The translations under genes and the position numbers were made by a program. This document shows positions 14,425 through 21,355 of a DNA stretch of 26,841 bases, one piece after another. The stretch covers positions 1-26,841 of the IMG/VR virus record IMGVR_UViG_3300034198_013126. The stretch is one strand, 5' to 3'. Within the stretch, counting starts at the first letter, position 1. Every line of letters starts with the position of its first letter. The notes below the pieces were generated by a model, which was not told where the DNA came from, did not search any database, and saw nothing but the letters and a program-made list of their open reading frames with translations. The DNA is from a virus.

Positions 14425-15120
14425 TTAGTGATATGTAGAGTACCAGTACTCTGCATCTTTTCTCTTGGCCTCTTCGACCCAAGTGTTTTCGCCATTTGCG
14501 GCAGTTGCTTCTTCTATATGAGTTATATGAAGACCATTAATGCGACATACATAATAATTAGCTTTTCGGACATTCATCTCAACGTGATCATCACCAAACC
14601 ACCAAATAAGATTTTCATCTACATATGGCATCTCATCTGGAGCGAGTTCTCCCCTCAACATAAAGCAGAATCCGCACATCCCGCCATCTTTTTTAGTTCC
14701 GGTAGTGGGAGTTAAGACAAATTTTGCATCAGTGTTGAAGTATCCGTGATCTGGATAGACGCAGCCGACTTGATCCTGAGATCTCAAGAGTTCCGACATC
14801 TTTTCTACAAGTGGTTCAGACCATTCAATATCATTATTAAAGAAAGCAATATTAAATATATCAAATTTAGATACAGCCTCTGACCATGCATGATTCCACA
14901 TTTGATGGAGCTTCCATCCTGATGCGTCTACAATGGTAAATCTAGGATCATCAGAAATAAAGTTTCTGATATCTCTGATAACTTCTTCCCTAGACCCATT
15001 ATCGTACATAATAGCTTGATCAAATTTTTCATTCTTCAAAAGATTAATATACTTGATAGTCATCTCTACTTCATTTTTAAAAGGAGTTACAACTATAGTA
15101 TGGATTTTATTTTCACTCAT
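14425..15120 (-). CDS. GT-A glycosyltransferase-like protein (231 aa)
   Basis: GT-A fold features: MSENKIHTIVVTPFKNEVEM, AIMYDNGSREEVIRDIRNFI, FNIAFFNNDIEWSEPLVEKM (NND in place of DxD), GGMCGFCFMLRGELAPDEMP and LIWWFGDDHVEMNVRKANYY. The overall pattern is that of family 2 enzymes. The ATG is preceded by ATTGGACGCTT, nearly the same sequence as at the tRNA-Arg/nuclease junction. There is a 36-bp gap to the gene upstream with a possible promoter. Substrate unknown. Confidence 0.86.
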   Translation of the reverse strand: MSENKIHTIVVTPFKNEVEMTIKYINLLKNEKFDQAIMYDNGSREEVIRDIRNFISDDPRFTIVDASGWKLHQMWNHAWSEAVSKFDIFNIAFFNNDIEWSEPLVEKMSELLRSQDQVGCVYPDHGYFNTDAKFVLTPTTGTKKDGGMCGFCFMLRGELAPDEMPYVDENLIWWFGDDHVEMNVRKANYYVCRINGLHITHIEEATAANGENTWVEEAKRKDAEYWYSTYH

Positions 15121-15141
15121 AAGCGTCCAATGTTCAAAATC

Positions 15142-15147
15142 ATTATA
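15142..15147 (-). promoter_or_regulatory. Possible -10 box inside glycan operon
   Basis: TATAAT on the minus strand in the only sizeable gap of the glycan operon, 21 bp before the 231-aa glycosyltransferase start. No convincing -35 hexamer lies at 16-18 bp, so this is tentative. Confidence 0.3.
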
Positions 15148-15156
15148 CTATATTTT

Positions 15157-15909
15157 TCAAGATCTTGTTGGTGCTGGATCTAAAATCATATCTGTTGACA
15201 AAAAATCTTGCCATAGTTGGAATAGCGAATCATCATCTAGAGCACCCATTTGTCTCCAATGAGCACCCTCTCCCTCGGGGAGATTAGTGGCGTCGTATGC
15301 AATTTTACCGTTTCGGAGCTTCCTTTTAAACTGCTCAAAAGATCGATATTGGAAGTGTCTTATTTCTACAGCACTATAGTTTCGTTCTCCAGATCTTATA
15401 ACATTGTGATTTCCCTGAAGGATTTCAAAATCATCTTCGGCCCTAAATGCTACGCATGGCCAAAGCTCTGGTAGCGGCTCTTTATGTAGAATAGTTTTGA
15501 TTGGATTATCTCCAACTGGATCATCAGAGGTTGGAAAGTGATCAAATACCTTAGCCACAGCTATAGGCTCCGATAGAGATCTAAGCTCAGATCCAAGAGT
15601 TTCCCCGGAAGTCGCGTACCAGACTTCATCTGCATCGAATGGGATAATCCAGTCAGCACCATTTGACACTGCTTTATTTGCCAGATTTGTCATTTTCAGT
15701 GATTGATAGTATGCCACTTCAAAATCATCTTCTATCAATATATTCTTATACTCTCTAGCAAGGTCTTCCAGAATATCTCTAGTTCCATCAGAAGACATAT
15801 TGTCTAATACAATAAAATTATCAATATCTTCACAAAGAAGATGTTTGATTGTATATTCAATAATATCTGCTTCATCTTTTACCATAGCTATAGCGAATAC
15901 TTTATTCAT
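15157..15909 (-). CDS. Glycosyltransferase, Glyco_tranf_2_4-like (250 aa)
   Basis: The N-terminus VFAIAMVKDEADIIEYTIKH, FIVLDNMSSDGTRDIL and NGADWIIPFDADEVWY are the signatures of the Glyco_tranf_2_4 group (GT-A fold, often annotated as family 2). The metal site is FDADE. Later segments (EIRHFQYRSFEQFKRKLRNG) match the C-terminal helix typical of that group. Start ATG 15909 overlaps the acyltransferase gene by eight bases. It is part of the overlapping glycan operon; the sugar acceptor is unknown. Confidence 0.9.
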   Translation of the reverse strand: MNKVFAIAMVKDEADIIEYTIKHLLCEDIDNFIVLDNMSSDGTRDILEDLAREYKNILIEDDFEVAYYQSLKMTNLANKAVSNGADWIIPFDADEVWYATSGETLGSELRSLSEPIAVAKVFDHFPTSDDPVGDNPIKTILHKEPLPELWPCVAFRAEDDFEILQGNHNVIRSGERNYSAVEIRHFQYRSFEQFKRKLRNGKIAYDATNLPEGEGAHWRQMGALDDDSLFQLWQDFLSTDMILDPAPTRS

Positions 15910-16516
15910 TTAAATCTTTAATCCTTCTGGCTGGAACTCCCGCCACAGTAGTACCGGGATTATCTATATTTTTCACAACAACACTTCCGGCACCTATAGT
16001 TGTATTTTCAGCAATATTGATTAAATTAATAATAGAAGCTCCAGTTCCAATGAAAGCATTATCACCTATATTTACTTCTCCAGCAATATTAACTCCGGGA
16101 CCAATGCTGCAAAACTTTCCAATTTCTGTTCCTTGGCTTACTGTTGAGCCAACATTCACATGAGAGTCTGAATTTATCCATACATTTCCAGTAATAATAA
16201 CTCCCGGGAAAATGACTACACCATCACCTAAAAAAACTTTCTTGCCAATGATTGCTGATGGATGAACTAATGTCGCTGGAATAGTTAATCTTTTTTTAAG
16301 AAACATTTTACGTTTTAAGTATGGTTCGTTAACTCCGATAACATAATAAACATTATCGATGCTTTTATCAACACCACCGATAACTCCGGCCTTATTTTTA
16401 TCATCATCAAGATATCCAAGCAAATTCCAAGTCGGAACTTGATCGTTTATAGCACTGACTATTGTCTCTATACCAGAACCGTGAGAACCTGCTCCGATAA
16501 TAACTAGATTTTTCAC
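15902..16516 (-). CDS. NeuD/PglD-like sugar O- or N-acyltransferase (204 aa)
   Basis: N-terminal Rossmann-like domain (MKNLVIIGAGSHGSGIETIV) followed by a left-handed beta-helix of hexapeptide repeats (VHPSAIIGKKVFLGDGVVIF, VNVGSTVSQGTEIGKFCSIG, TTIGAGSVVVKNIDNPGTTV) and the closing VAGVPARRIK. This is the architecture of NeuD/PglD acetyltransferases, which acylate amino- or hydroxy-sugars with acetyl-CoA. A trimer is expected. Start is GTG in a TAGTG overlap with the methyltransferase stop. In this operon it probably acylates a sugar intermediate or the finished glycan. Confidence 0.93.
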   Translation of the reverse strand: MKNLVIIGAGSHGSGIETIVSAINDQVPTWNLLGYLDDDKNKAGVIGGVDKSIDNVYYVIGVNEPYLKRKMFLKKRLTIPATLVHPSAIIGKKVFLGDGVVIFPGVIITGNVWINSDSHVNVGSTVSQGTEIGKFCSIGPGVNIAGEVNIGDNAFIGTGASIINLINIAENTTIGAGSVVVKNIDNPGTTVAGVPARRIKDLNE

Positions 16517-17142
16517 TAGACACTCCAGTTATTATAATGTATAACATCTAAGATTTGATGATCAACTTTAATATTTTTGAATAGAACTGGATTCTTTGTA
16601 AAGATCAATATATTTTGTCTATACCAGTTTTCAATATTTTCATTATTCCAAAAATTAAATCTAAAAATAGGCGAACATACATAGCCTTTTTGATGAAACT
16701 TCGGTACCCAATAACTTGGCCACTGTTCATTTATATGTCCAACGCCTTTTTGGCCCGGAACGGCTGCTGACCACAGTATATTGTCTGAGCTATTGCAAAT
16801 ATTAGTCACAAATTGATCAGCAAATTCATGAGGAATATGCTCAGCAACTTCAAGTGATATAGCTAAATCATACTTTTTGTTTAAAAAAAACTCTGAAGAA
16901 AGATCTCTTAGTGTAAAACTTTCTTCGGGTATAAGAGAATGTCCCTCTGGAGATCCATCGACTCCGGCTATTTCATCTATGCCATTCTCTTTAAATACTG
17001 ATAGCCAAGCCCCCGTTCCACAGCCAAAGTCAACTACAGACTTTGGTTTAAATATGCTTATTACTTCGGGTACGATAGCTCTTGCAGATGACAAGGCTCC
17101 ATCATGTATTTGATTATAAAAATCTTCATTGTATGCGTTCAT
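16516..17142 (-). CDS. SAM-dependent methyltransferase (208 aa)
   Basis: Class I methyltransferase: motif I SVVDFGCGTGAWLSVF (residues ~35-50), acidic motif II IAGVDGSPEGHSL, YDLAISLEVAEHIPHEFADQ as motif IV region, and LWSAAVPGQKGVGHINEQWP. I start it at ATG 17142, which overlaps the previous stop (ATGA); the longer frame to 17283 is just read-through of the neighbour. Members beside glycosyltransferases often methylate a sugar or cap a glycan chain, which fits here, but the substrate is not shown by the sequence. Confidence 0.92.
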   Translation of the reverse strand: MNAYNEDFYNQIHDGALSSARAIVPEVISIFKPKSVVDFGCGTGAWLSVFKENGIDEIAGVDGSPEGHSLIPEESFTLRDLSSEFFLNKKYDLAISLEVAEHIPHEFADQFVTNICNSSDNILWSAAVPGQKGVGHINEQWPSYWVPKFHQKGYVCSPIFRFNFWNNENIENWYRQNILIFTKNPVLFKNIKVDHQILDVIHYNNWSV

Positions 17143-17813
17143 ACACGCCAGCCATCCCCTCTGTAGTGTCCTATATGATCTACCAAAGGAGGATCTTCGA
17201 TATGTCCTAAATATGCACACTTGACATATGGATCTGAAAACAGAAGTTCTGAAAACTCTTTCTCTCCCCAACCGACTTGCCATCCCAAATTAAATACCCA
17301 TTTTGGATATAGACATGGATTTAAAGTAAAGAAGTTTCTATGCTCTAACCACTTAACATTATCATGTATATATGGCTCATATGAAGTTGGATCTTGATAC
17401 ATAAATCCACCAACAGAAATTTCTTGATCATTAATTGCCTGTCTTTTCAAGGCAACTTGAGCAAGAGTTTTTTTATTATTCAGCTTATATTTTAATATAT
17501 TAACATCAATTTTTTTATTAAAAATAAAATCGCCTTCTTGATGCCAAACATAATCTATATCGTAAACATTTGCTATATTCCATAAGGTTCTTATTGAACC
17601 AGAAAGTCCCATATTTACAGAATGAGAATAAATTTCATATCTATCTGAGTATTTTTCTTCAAGATATTTTGAATACTCACTATCTCCAGAATCATCAATA
17701 ATTACTTTTTTAAAAAAATCACAAAATAAATTATCTTCTAAAGATTGAATTGTGGCATCTAAACAATCTGGTCTTTTATTGTCAATAATACCCAATAACA
17801 CTTTGTCATTCAT
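17139..17813 (-). CDS. Family 2-like glycosyltransferase (224 aa)
   Basis: GT-A-like: MNDKVLLGIIDNKRPDCLDA, FFKKVIIDDSGDSEYSKYLE, SHSVNMGLSGSIRTLWNIAN and VWHQEGDFIFNKKIDVNILK (EGD at the usual DxD place). Start at ATG 17813, with GGGAGG about ten bases before, overlapping the previous gene by eight bases; an earlier in-frame ATG at 17831 includes that box inside the coding region. The C-terminal half (WVFNLGWQVGWGEKEFSELL) is unlike standard family 2 enzymes. Function inferred from fold and operon. Confidence 0.84.
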   Translation of the reverse strand: MNDKVLLGIIDNKRPDCLDATIQSLEDNLFCDFFKKVIIDDSGDSEYSKYLEEKYSDRYEIYSHSVNMGLSGSIRTLWNIANVYDIDYVWHQEGDFIFNKKIDVNILKYKLNNKKTLAQVALKRQAINDQEISVGGFMYQDPTSYEPYIHDNVKWLEHRNFFTLNPCLYPKWVFNLGWQVGWGEKEFSELLFSDPYVKCAYLGHIEDPPLVDHIGHYRGDGWRV

Positions 17814-18486
17814 TTGGAAAGAACCTCCCATTATGAACTAGATACTGAACACTGTCGCCATGATATCTCTTAGCTTCATAAGGACCACCTTCTACTGGAT
17901 AGAACTTGTGTCCAGCGTCAGTTATTCTATTCCAGAAATACGCATCGGCTCCCGCCCAATATTCTGGGTTATCCGGCCATCCACCAACATCGTAGAACAA
18001 CTGAGTTCTATGCATTACCGAATTATGATCAACTATGTTATATGCAATATCTAATATCCCCTGAGTTTCTCTTATTTCAATAGTAGTTCCATCAGGTTGA
18101 ATTGATCTTTGACTTCCATAAACTATATTGATGTTCTCATTTTCAAAACTTTTGAGCATAGATTCAAGTCGATCTGGATAATAAAAGTCATCATCAGTAA
18201 GATATGTTATATAGTCGCCAGTTGCTATCTCATAGACGCCCAGATTTATTAAGGTAGCGTATCTAGCTGTTTTATATCTATCCTGCTCAGAAACATTAGA
18301 TGTATATATCTTAATTCTTTCATCTTTGTAAGAAGACAAAATCTCCTGAACCATTGGATCAGGAGAATTGTCATCAAGAATTATAAGTTCCCAATTATCA
18401 TATGTCTGGTCAATTACAGAGTCAATGCACTGTTTTAACCATTGAGGCTTATTATAGACAGTGAGAAGAACGCTAACTCTAGCCAT
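17806..18486 (-). CDS. Family 2 glycosyltransferase (226 aa)
   Basis: A classic GT-A family 2 enzyme: RVSVLLTVYNKPQWLKQCID, NWELIILDDNSPDPMVQEIL (DDN), GDYITYLTDDDFYYPDRLES (TDDD metal site) and HRTQLFYDVGGWPDNPEYWA with GADAYFWNRI as acceptor/catalytic base area. It is the first gene of the glycan operon, six bases after the endolysin stop, with only a weak ribosome-binding site, so it may be coupled to endolysin translation or read from the same transcript. Sugar and acceptor unknown. Confidence 0.92.
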   Translation of the reverse strand: MARVSVLLTVYNKPQWLKQCIDSVIDQTYDNWELIILDDNSPDPMVQEILSSYKDERIKIYTSNVSEQDRYKTARYATLINLGVYEIATGDYITYLTDDDFYYPDRLESMLKSFENENINIVYGSQRSIQPDGTTIEIRETQGILDIAYNIVDHNSVMHRTQLFYDVGGWPDNPEYWAGADAYFWNRITDAGHKFYPVEGGPYEAKRYHGDSVQYLVHNGRFFPNE

Positions 18487-18492
18487 CTTATT

Positions 18493-19551
18493 TTAAGAGA
18501 GAAGAGATGTCCATGTCTGGGGACCAACAACACCATCAACGGCAAGTCCGTTGTCAGATTGAAATTTGCGGACAGCGTTAGATGTTGCAGGACCAAAGAT
18601 ACCATCTCCAACAAGAGGATATCCCCTACCATTCAAGCCGGTCTGAAGAATCTTCACAGACCCTCCAGTCGAACCTTCCCTGAGAACCTGACTTCTTGCA
18701 TCATTAAGTGCATCGAAGAATGGATTGCTAGGAGCAACAGCCTGAAGATTATTCAGGAATACAAAAAGATCATGTGTTGCTTGTTCAGTAGCAGGACCCC
18801 AAATACCATCGGAGGAGATCTTAAGATTTGCCTGCCACTGCTTGACAGCAGATTCAGTAGCAGGCCCAAAGACTCCATCTTGATTTGCACCAACAACTTT
18901 TTGAATCTCGCGAACCTTATCTCCAGTAGAACCAATCTTCCAAATTGACTCAGGAAGAACAGGAACTGGCTTAGTAGGCTCAACAGGCTGTGCGGGTACA
19001 GAACCAGAATGACGTTCAATAGCCTGAAGGAGCATAGAATCAAAGATCCAACGATCTTCACGACGACTCCATGCATCACTTCTGTCCCAAGGCTGAACGT
19101 CGCCATGATGAGCAAGTCCGGGGCGATCCTTAACTTCCTCGCCAATAAACTGCGAAGCTTCTGCGATATTAATTCCATTGCGCTGCCAGAAGGCAACAAT
19201 CTCTGCGCCCAGTCGATCAACTTCCGCTTGAGTATAGGGGCTATTTGGATCAAGAGCGGCTGATTGTGCTGCAATAGCAATCATCCAACAGGTACTATTG
19301 AATCCGGAAGCTGCAACGCCAAACGCAACATAATCATCAGGCATCATGGCCACAGAAGAATCTGTATCGACTATCATGTGATAGCTGCCCGGATCTGAAC
19401 GCCGTGAAATAAACGAAGCAGTATTTTCTGCTGCAGTATCTCCGCCTGCGCCTTCGGTAGTATGAATGACTACACCACCACTAAGCCCATTATTTCTTGA
19501 TGGCCAGAATTGCTTACTTGCTGGCGGATTATCGATTAGGTAATATCCCAC
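18493..19551 (-). CDS. Endolysin: N-acetylmuramoyl-L-alanine amidase with two peptidoglycan-binding domains
   Basis: 352 aa. Residues ~1-165 form an Amidase_2 (PGRP-like) domain: VVIHTTEGAGGD (H30), SYHMIVD (H58) and LAHHGDVQPWDRSDAW (H148/H149, D156), the zinc and catalytic region; it cuts the amide between MurNAc and L-Ala. A Pro-rich linker follows, then two PG_binding_1 repeats (~208-265: GSTGDKVREIQKVV...DGVFGPATESAVKQWQ; ~290-352: GSTGGSVKILQTGL...DGIFGPATSNAVRKFQ). No signal peptide, so a holin or other route is needed. I use GTG 19551 after AGGAGGAATA, the same start context as nrdJ, instead of the ATG 19569 that precedes the box. Confidence 0.94.
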   Translation of the reverse strand: MGYYLIDNPPASKQFWPSRNNGLSGGVVIHTTEGAGGDTAAENTASFISRRSDPGSYHMIVDTDSSVAMMPDDYVAFGVAASGFNSTCWMIAIAAQSAALDPNSPYTQAEVDRLGAEIVAFWQRNGINIAEASQFIGEEVKDRPGLAHHGDVQPWDRSDAWSRREDRWIFDSMLLQAIERHSGSVPAQPVEPTKPVPVLPESIWKIGSTGDKVREIQKVVGANQDGVFGPATESAVKQWQANLKISSDGIWGPATEQATHDLFVFLNNLQAVAPSNPFFDALNDARSQVLREGSTGGSVKILQTGLNGRGYPLVGDGIFGPATSNAVRKFQSDNGLAVDGVVGPQTWTSLLS

Positions 19552-19573
19552 TATTCCTCCTAAGAACATTCGT

Positions 19574-19582
19574 ATTATATCA
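19574..19582 (-). promoter_or_regulatory. Extended -10 promoter for endolysin and glycan operon
   Basis: TGATATAAT on the minus strand just after tRNA-Ser; predicted transcription start ~19567 gives a 16-nt leader containing the AGGAGG of the endolysin. The -35 region is weak. The box is identical to those at 9117, 20714 and 22614. Confidence 0.6.
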
Positions 19583-19601
19583 CAAAATTATATTAAAAGC
19601 G

Positions 19602-19686
19602 TGGAAGGAGTGGGATTCGAACCCACGGTGAGTTTCCCCACAACGGTTTTCAAGACCGACGCATTCGTCCGCTCTGCCACCCTTCC
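19602..19686 (-). tRNA. tRNA-Ser(UGA)
   Basis: Class II tRNA: acceptor GGAAGGG/TCCTTCC, anticodon loop CTTGAAA (anticodon UGA, codon UCA), long variable arm (TGTGGGGAAACTCACC), T-arm GTGGG-TTCGAAT-CCCAC. A73, no encoded CCA. Its first base is also the last base of the stop codon of the upstream Cys-rich gene. Confidence 0.94.
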
Positions 19687-19877
19687 TAGAAGTCTTCAAG
19701 CTTATTTGAAGTTGAAGGATTACTAGACTTATACCCACCCGGAACATCACCAAAAGATATAGTTCTTATTCTGCAAGCAAAACAATTACAATCAGAAGTG
19801 TGGTGGCATGAACATTCACAATGTTTTTCTTCACATTTTTTATGATCTTTACTAGCACATAAAGTTGATTTAACCAT
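19686..19877 (-). CDS. Cys/His-rich small protein (63 aa)
   Basis: A 63-aa protein with a dense cysteine/histidine block, LCASKDHKKCEEKHCECSCH followed by HTSDCNCFACR: nine Cys and four His within about 30 residues. It probably binds one or two zinc ions or another metal. The start shares a base with the thyX stop (TAATG). The last base of its TAG is the first base of tRNA-Ser, so tRNA processing would cut the mRNA at its stop codon. Family unknown. Confidence 0.8.
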   Translation of the reverse strand: MVKSTLCASKDHKKCEEKHCECSCHHTSDCNCFACRIRTISFGDVPGGYKSSNPSTSNKLEDF

Positions 19878-20680
19878 TAGAACACCAAATGTAAATTATG
19901 TCTTACCTGAGCAAAGCCATTAAAATTTCCTGATGGATCAAGTTCATCAGTGAGTGGAGTTGCAACGTGTTCCATTGGACTCCAATGAGGTGGATCTGCT
20001 GTACAAAGTCTATCAAATAGACCTAAGTCTTTTTCAATTGAGTAAATATTATCATGAGTTAAGTAAGAAACTCTAGCACATCTTGCAATAGATATTCTTG
20101 CTTTTTTATAATCTGGAAGATTAAACTCTCCCGGCTGAATGTACGGAAGATGCATCTCTCCATCAATAAGCAAAAATGGCACAGACTTCTTGTAGGCATC
20201 TCTCATAGCATTGGCAACTAATCGAATTTCAGGCTGAGCCATGTAACTACACCTTTGTTCGAAAAATCCATCCCACTCAGTTGAAGTCACAATAACTGTA
20301 TGCCACATATATGGCTCAAGGATTCTATTCGCTATTTCTTTATGAACCCCAAGTTTCTCAAGCTTTCTTGAGGACTTAATGGCGTTTTTGCAACTCTTCT
20401 TCCAGATGCTTTTTGCTTTTCTTTCGTCTGCTGTACCAAGAGGCTCGCCAGCCTGCATTCCCGACTTATTAGTTCCCCAAGAAACTGGGTACGCCGGGTG
20501 ATTGAATATTTTCGCAATTTGCTTCTCAATAGGTATCGCTCTAGACGACGCAGAATTTCTTGAAAAAACTCTGTGAGTATTAAATTCAGCAAGGACAAAT
20601 CGGTGCATTTGCACTTCCATCGTCGTCAGACGCTTCCCATCTGCTGTTATGCTATCTTCAATAACTTTTGCATATATCAT
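19877..20680 (-). CDS. thyX: Flavin-dependent thymidylate synthase
   Basis: 267-aa ThyX. It makes dTMP from dUMP using methylene-tetrahydrofolate, NADPH and FAD, supplying thymine for phage DNA. The ThyX signature is visible as THRVFSRNSASSRAIP (residues ~35-50; H36, R37, S45, R47), with the dUMP/FAD-binding later parts EWDGFFEQRCSYMAQPEIRL and FNLPDYKKARISIARCARVS. It is the long phage-type form. AGGA precedes the ATG by six bases. The promoter box TGATATAAT lies ~30 bp upstream. With nrdJ it gives the phage its own deoxynucleotide supply. Confidence 0.95.
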   Translation of the reverse strand: MIYAKVIEDSITADGKRLTTMEVQMHRFVLAEFNTHRVFSRNSASSRAIPIEKQIAKIFNHPAYPVSWGTNKSGMQAGEPLGTADERKAKSIWKKSCKNAIKSSRKLEKLGVHKEIANRILEPYMWHTVIVTSTEWDGFFEQRCSYMAQPEIRLVANAMRDAYKKSVPFLLIDGEMHLPYIQPGEFNLPDYKKARISIARCARVSYLTHDNIYSIEKDLGLFDRLCTADPPHWSPMEHVATPLTDELDPSGNFNGFAQVRHNLHLVF

Positions 20681-20709
20681 ATAAGATCCTAGAAATTATT
20701 TTTTCAAGA

Positions 20710-20724
20710 CGTGATTATATCACG
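20710..20724 (-). promoter_or_regulatory. thyX promoter embedded in a palindrome
   Basis: CGTGAT-TAT-ATCACG is a perfect 6-bp inverted repeat. On the minus strand it contains TGATATAAT (20722-20714), an extended -10 box, so the probable operator and the -10 coincide. The TGA is also the stop codon of the HNH gene. Predicted transcription start is near 20707. Confidence 0.5.
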
Positions 20725-21067
20725 ATCTTGTTTCTTTTTTATGCAATCTTGACTTTCTCTTTATAACTTGCTTTTTCTTCTTTTTCTTCCGAGACTTCGC
20801 TTTTTCTTTATTCCTAATAAAAGCCTCTGTAGCAATCCAAAGATTCTGGCCACTTTGTCTTTGTCTACGGTGAAGCGCTGAGTGACATAAATGACAGAGC
20901 GGGACTAAATCTGCGTCCCGCTCTTCTCCAAGTCGTCTATAAGTTTTGTGATGGAGGTGAATCCTTTTGGCTGAGCCACAAGCCCTACACCGTCGAAGAT
21001 GATTCTCAAAATAACGCTCTTTGCGCTTTTTCCACTCATCCGACGTAATGTATTCACGATATATCAT
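20720..21067 (-). CDS. HNH endonuclease (115 aa)
   Basis: HNH (treble-clef) motif in the first 70 residues: CRAC (C27, C30), KRIHLHHKTYRRLGEERDAD (H39, H40) and LVPLCHLCHSALH (C58, C61, H66); the Cys pairs hold structural zinc and the His residues the catalytic metal. The C-terminal ~30 residues are very Lys/Arg-rich and probably bind DNA. It may be a free-standing homing nuclease or a packaging-associated HNH protein; no intron is nearby. There is no ribosome-binding site, but TATAAT lies exactly six bases before the ATG, predicting a leaderless mRNA. Confidence 0.92.
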   Translation of the reverse strand: MIYREYITSDEWKKRKERYFENHLRRCRACGSAKRIHLHHKTYRRLGEERDADLVPLCHLCHSALHRRQRQSGQNLWIATEAFIRNKEKAKSRKKKKKKQVIKRKSRLHKKETRS

Positions 21068-21073
21068 ATAGTC

Positions 21074-21079
21074 ATTATA
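21074..21079 (-). promoter_or_regulatory. -10 box giving leaderless HNH mRNA
   Basis: TATAAT on the minus strand followed by six bases (GACTAT) and the ATG of the HNH gene. No -35 match or TG extension is seen, so the call rests on the -10 and the exact spacing shared with the genes at 9110 and 22629. Confidence 0.45.
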
Positions 21080-21081
21080 GC

Positions 21082-21279
21082 CTATATAATTGGGATTTCT
21101 TTCTCAATCTTGTTCCAAAGACTTTTTGCAACAAGATATCTATCATCTGTAAAGAGAACTACAGACTTTTCTTCCGCTGCTGTCTTCATCTTGTGGAAGA
21201 AGTCTACAACGGCAGCGTTTAGAAAAGCTGCTTCCATCTCCGTGAGTTTAAAATTGTAATCTTTTTCTATATTGTCCAT
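21082..21279 (-). CDS. Hypothetical protein directly after tRNA-Val (65 aa)
   Basis: A 65-aa protein, MDNIEKDYNFKLTEMEAAFL, AAVVDFFHKMKTAAEEKSVV to SLWNKIEKEIPII. No known family. The ATG lies two bases (CT) after the discriminator base of tRNA-Val and there is no ribosome-binding site, the third case in this window of a gene starting at a tRNA 3' end. Confidence 0.78.
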   Translation of the reverse strand: MDNIEKDYNFKLTEMEAAFLNAAVVDFFHKMKTAAEEKSVVLFTDDRYLVAKSLWNKIEKEIPII

Positions 21280-21281
21280 AG

Positions 21282-21355
21282 TGGATGTTGAGGGATTCGA
21301 ACCCCCGACTTTCTCGGTGTAAGCGAGACACTCTGACCAACTGAGTTAAACATCC
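21282..21355 (-). tRNA. tRNA-Val(UAC)
   Basis: Acceptor GGATGTT/AACATCC, D-arm ACTCAGTTGGTCAGAGT, anticodon stem TCTCG/CGAGA with loop CTTACAC (anticodon UAC, codon GUA), T-loop TTCGAAT, A73, no encoded CCA. Its first ten bases overlap the end of the deformylase gene, including its stop codon. Confidence 0.94.

Noticed and set aside
16516-17283. Longer methyltransferase beginning at 17283
   Set aside because: The first 47 residues are Arg/Ser-rich read-through of the overlapping glycosyltransferase; the ATG at 17142 in an ATGA overlap is far more likely.
20720-21067. HNH as part of a group I intron or intein
   Set aside because: Neighbouring genes are intact and none is split around it; it appears free-standing.
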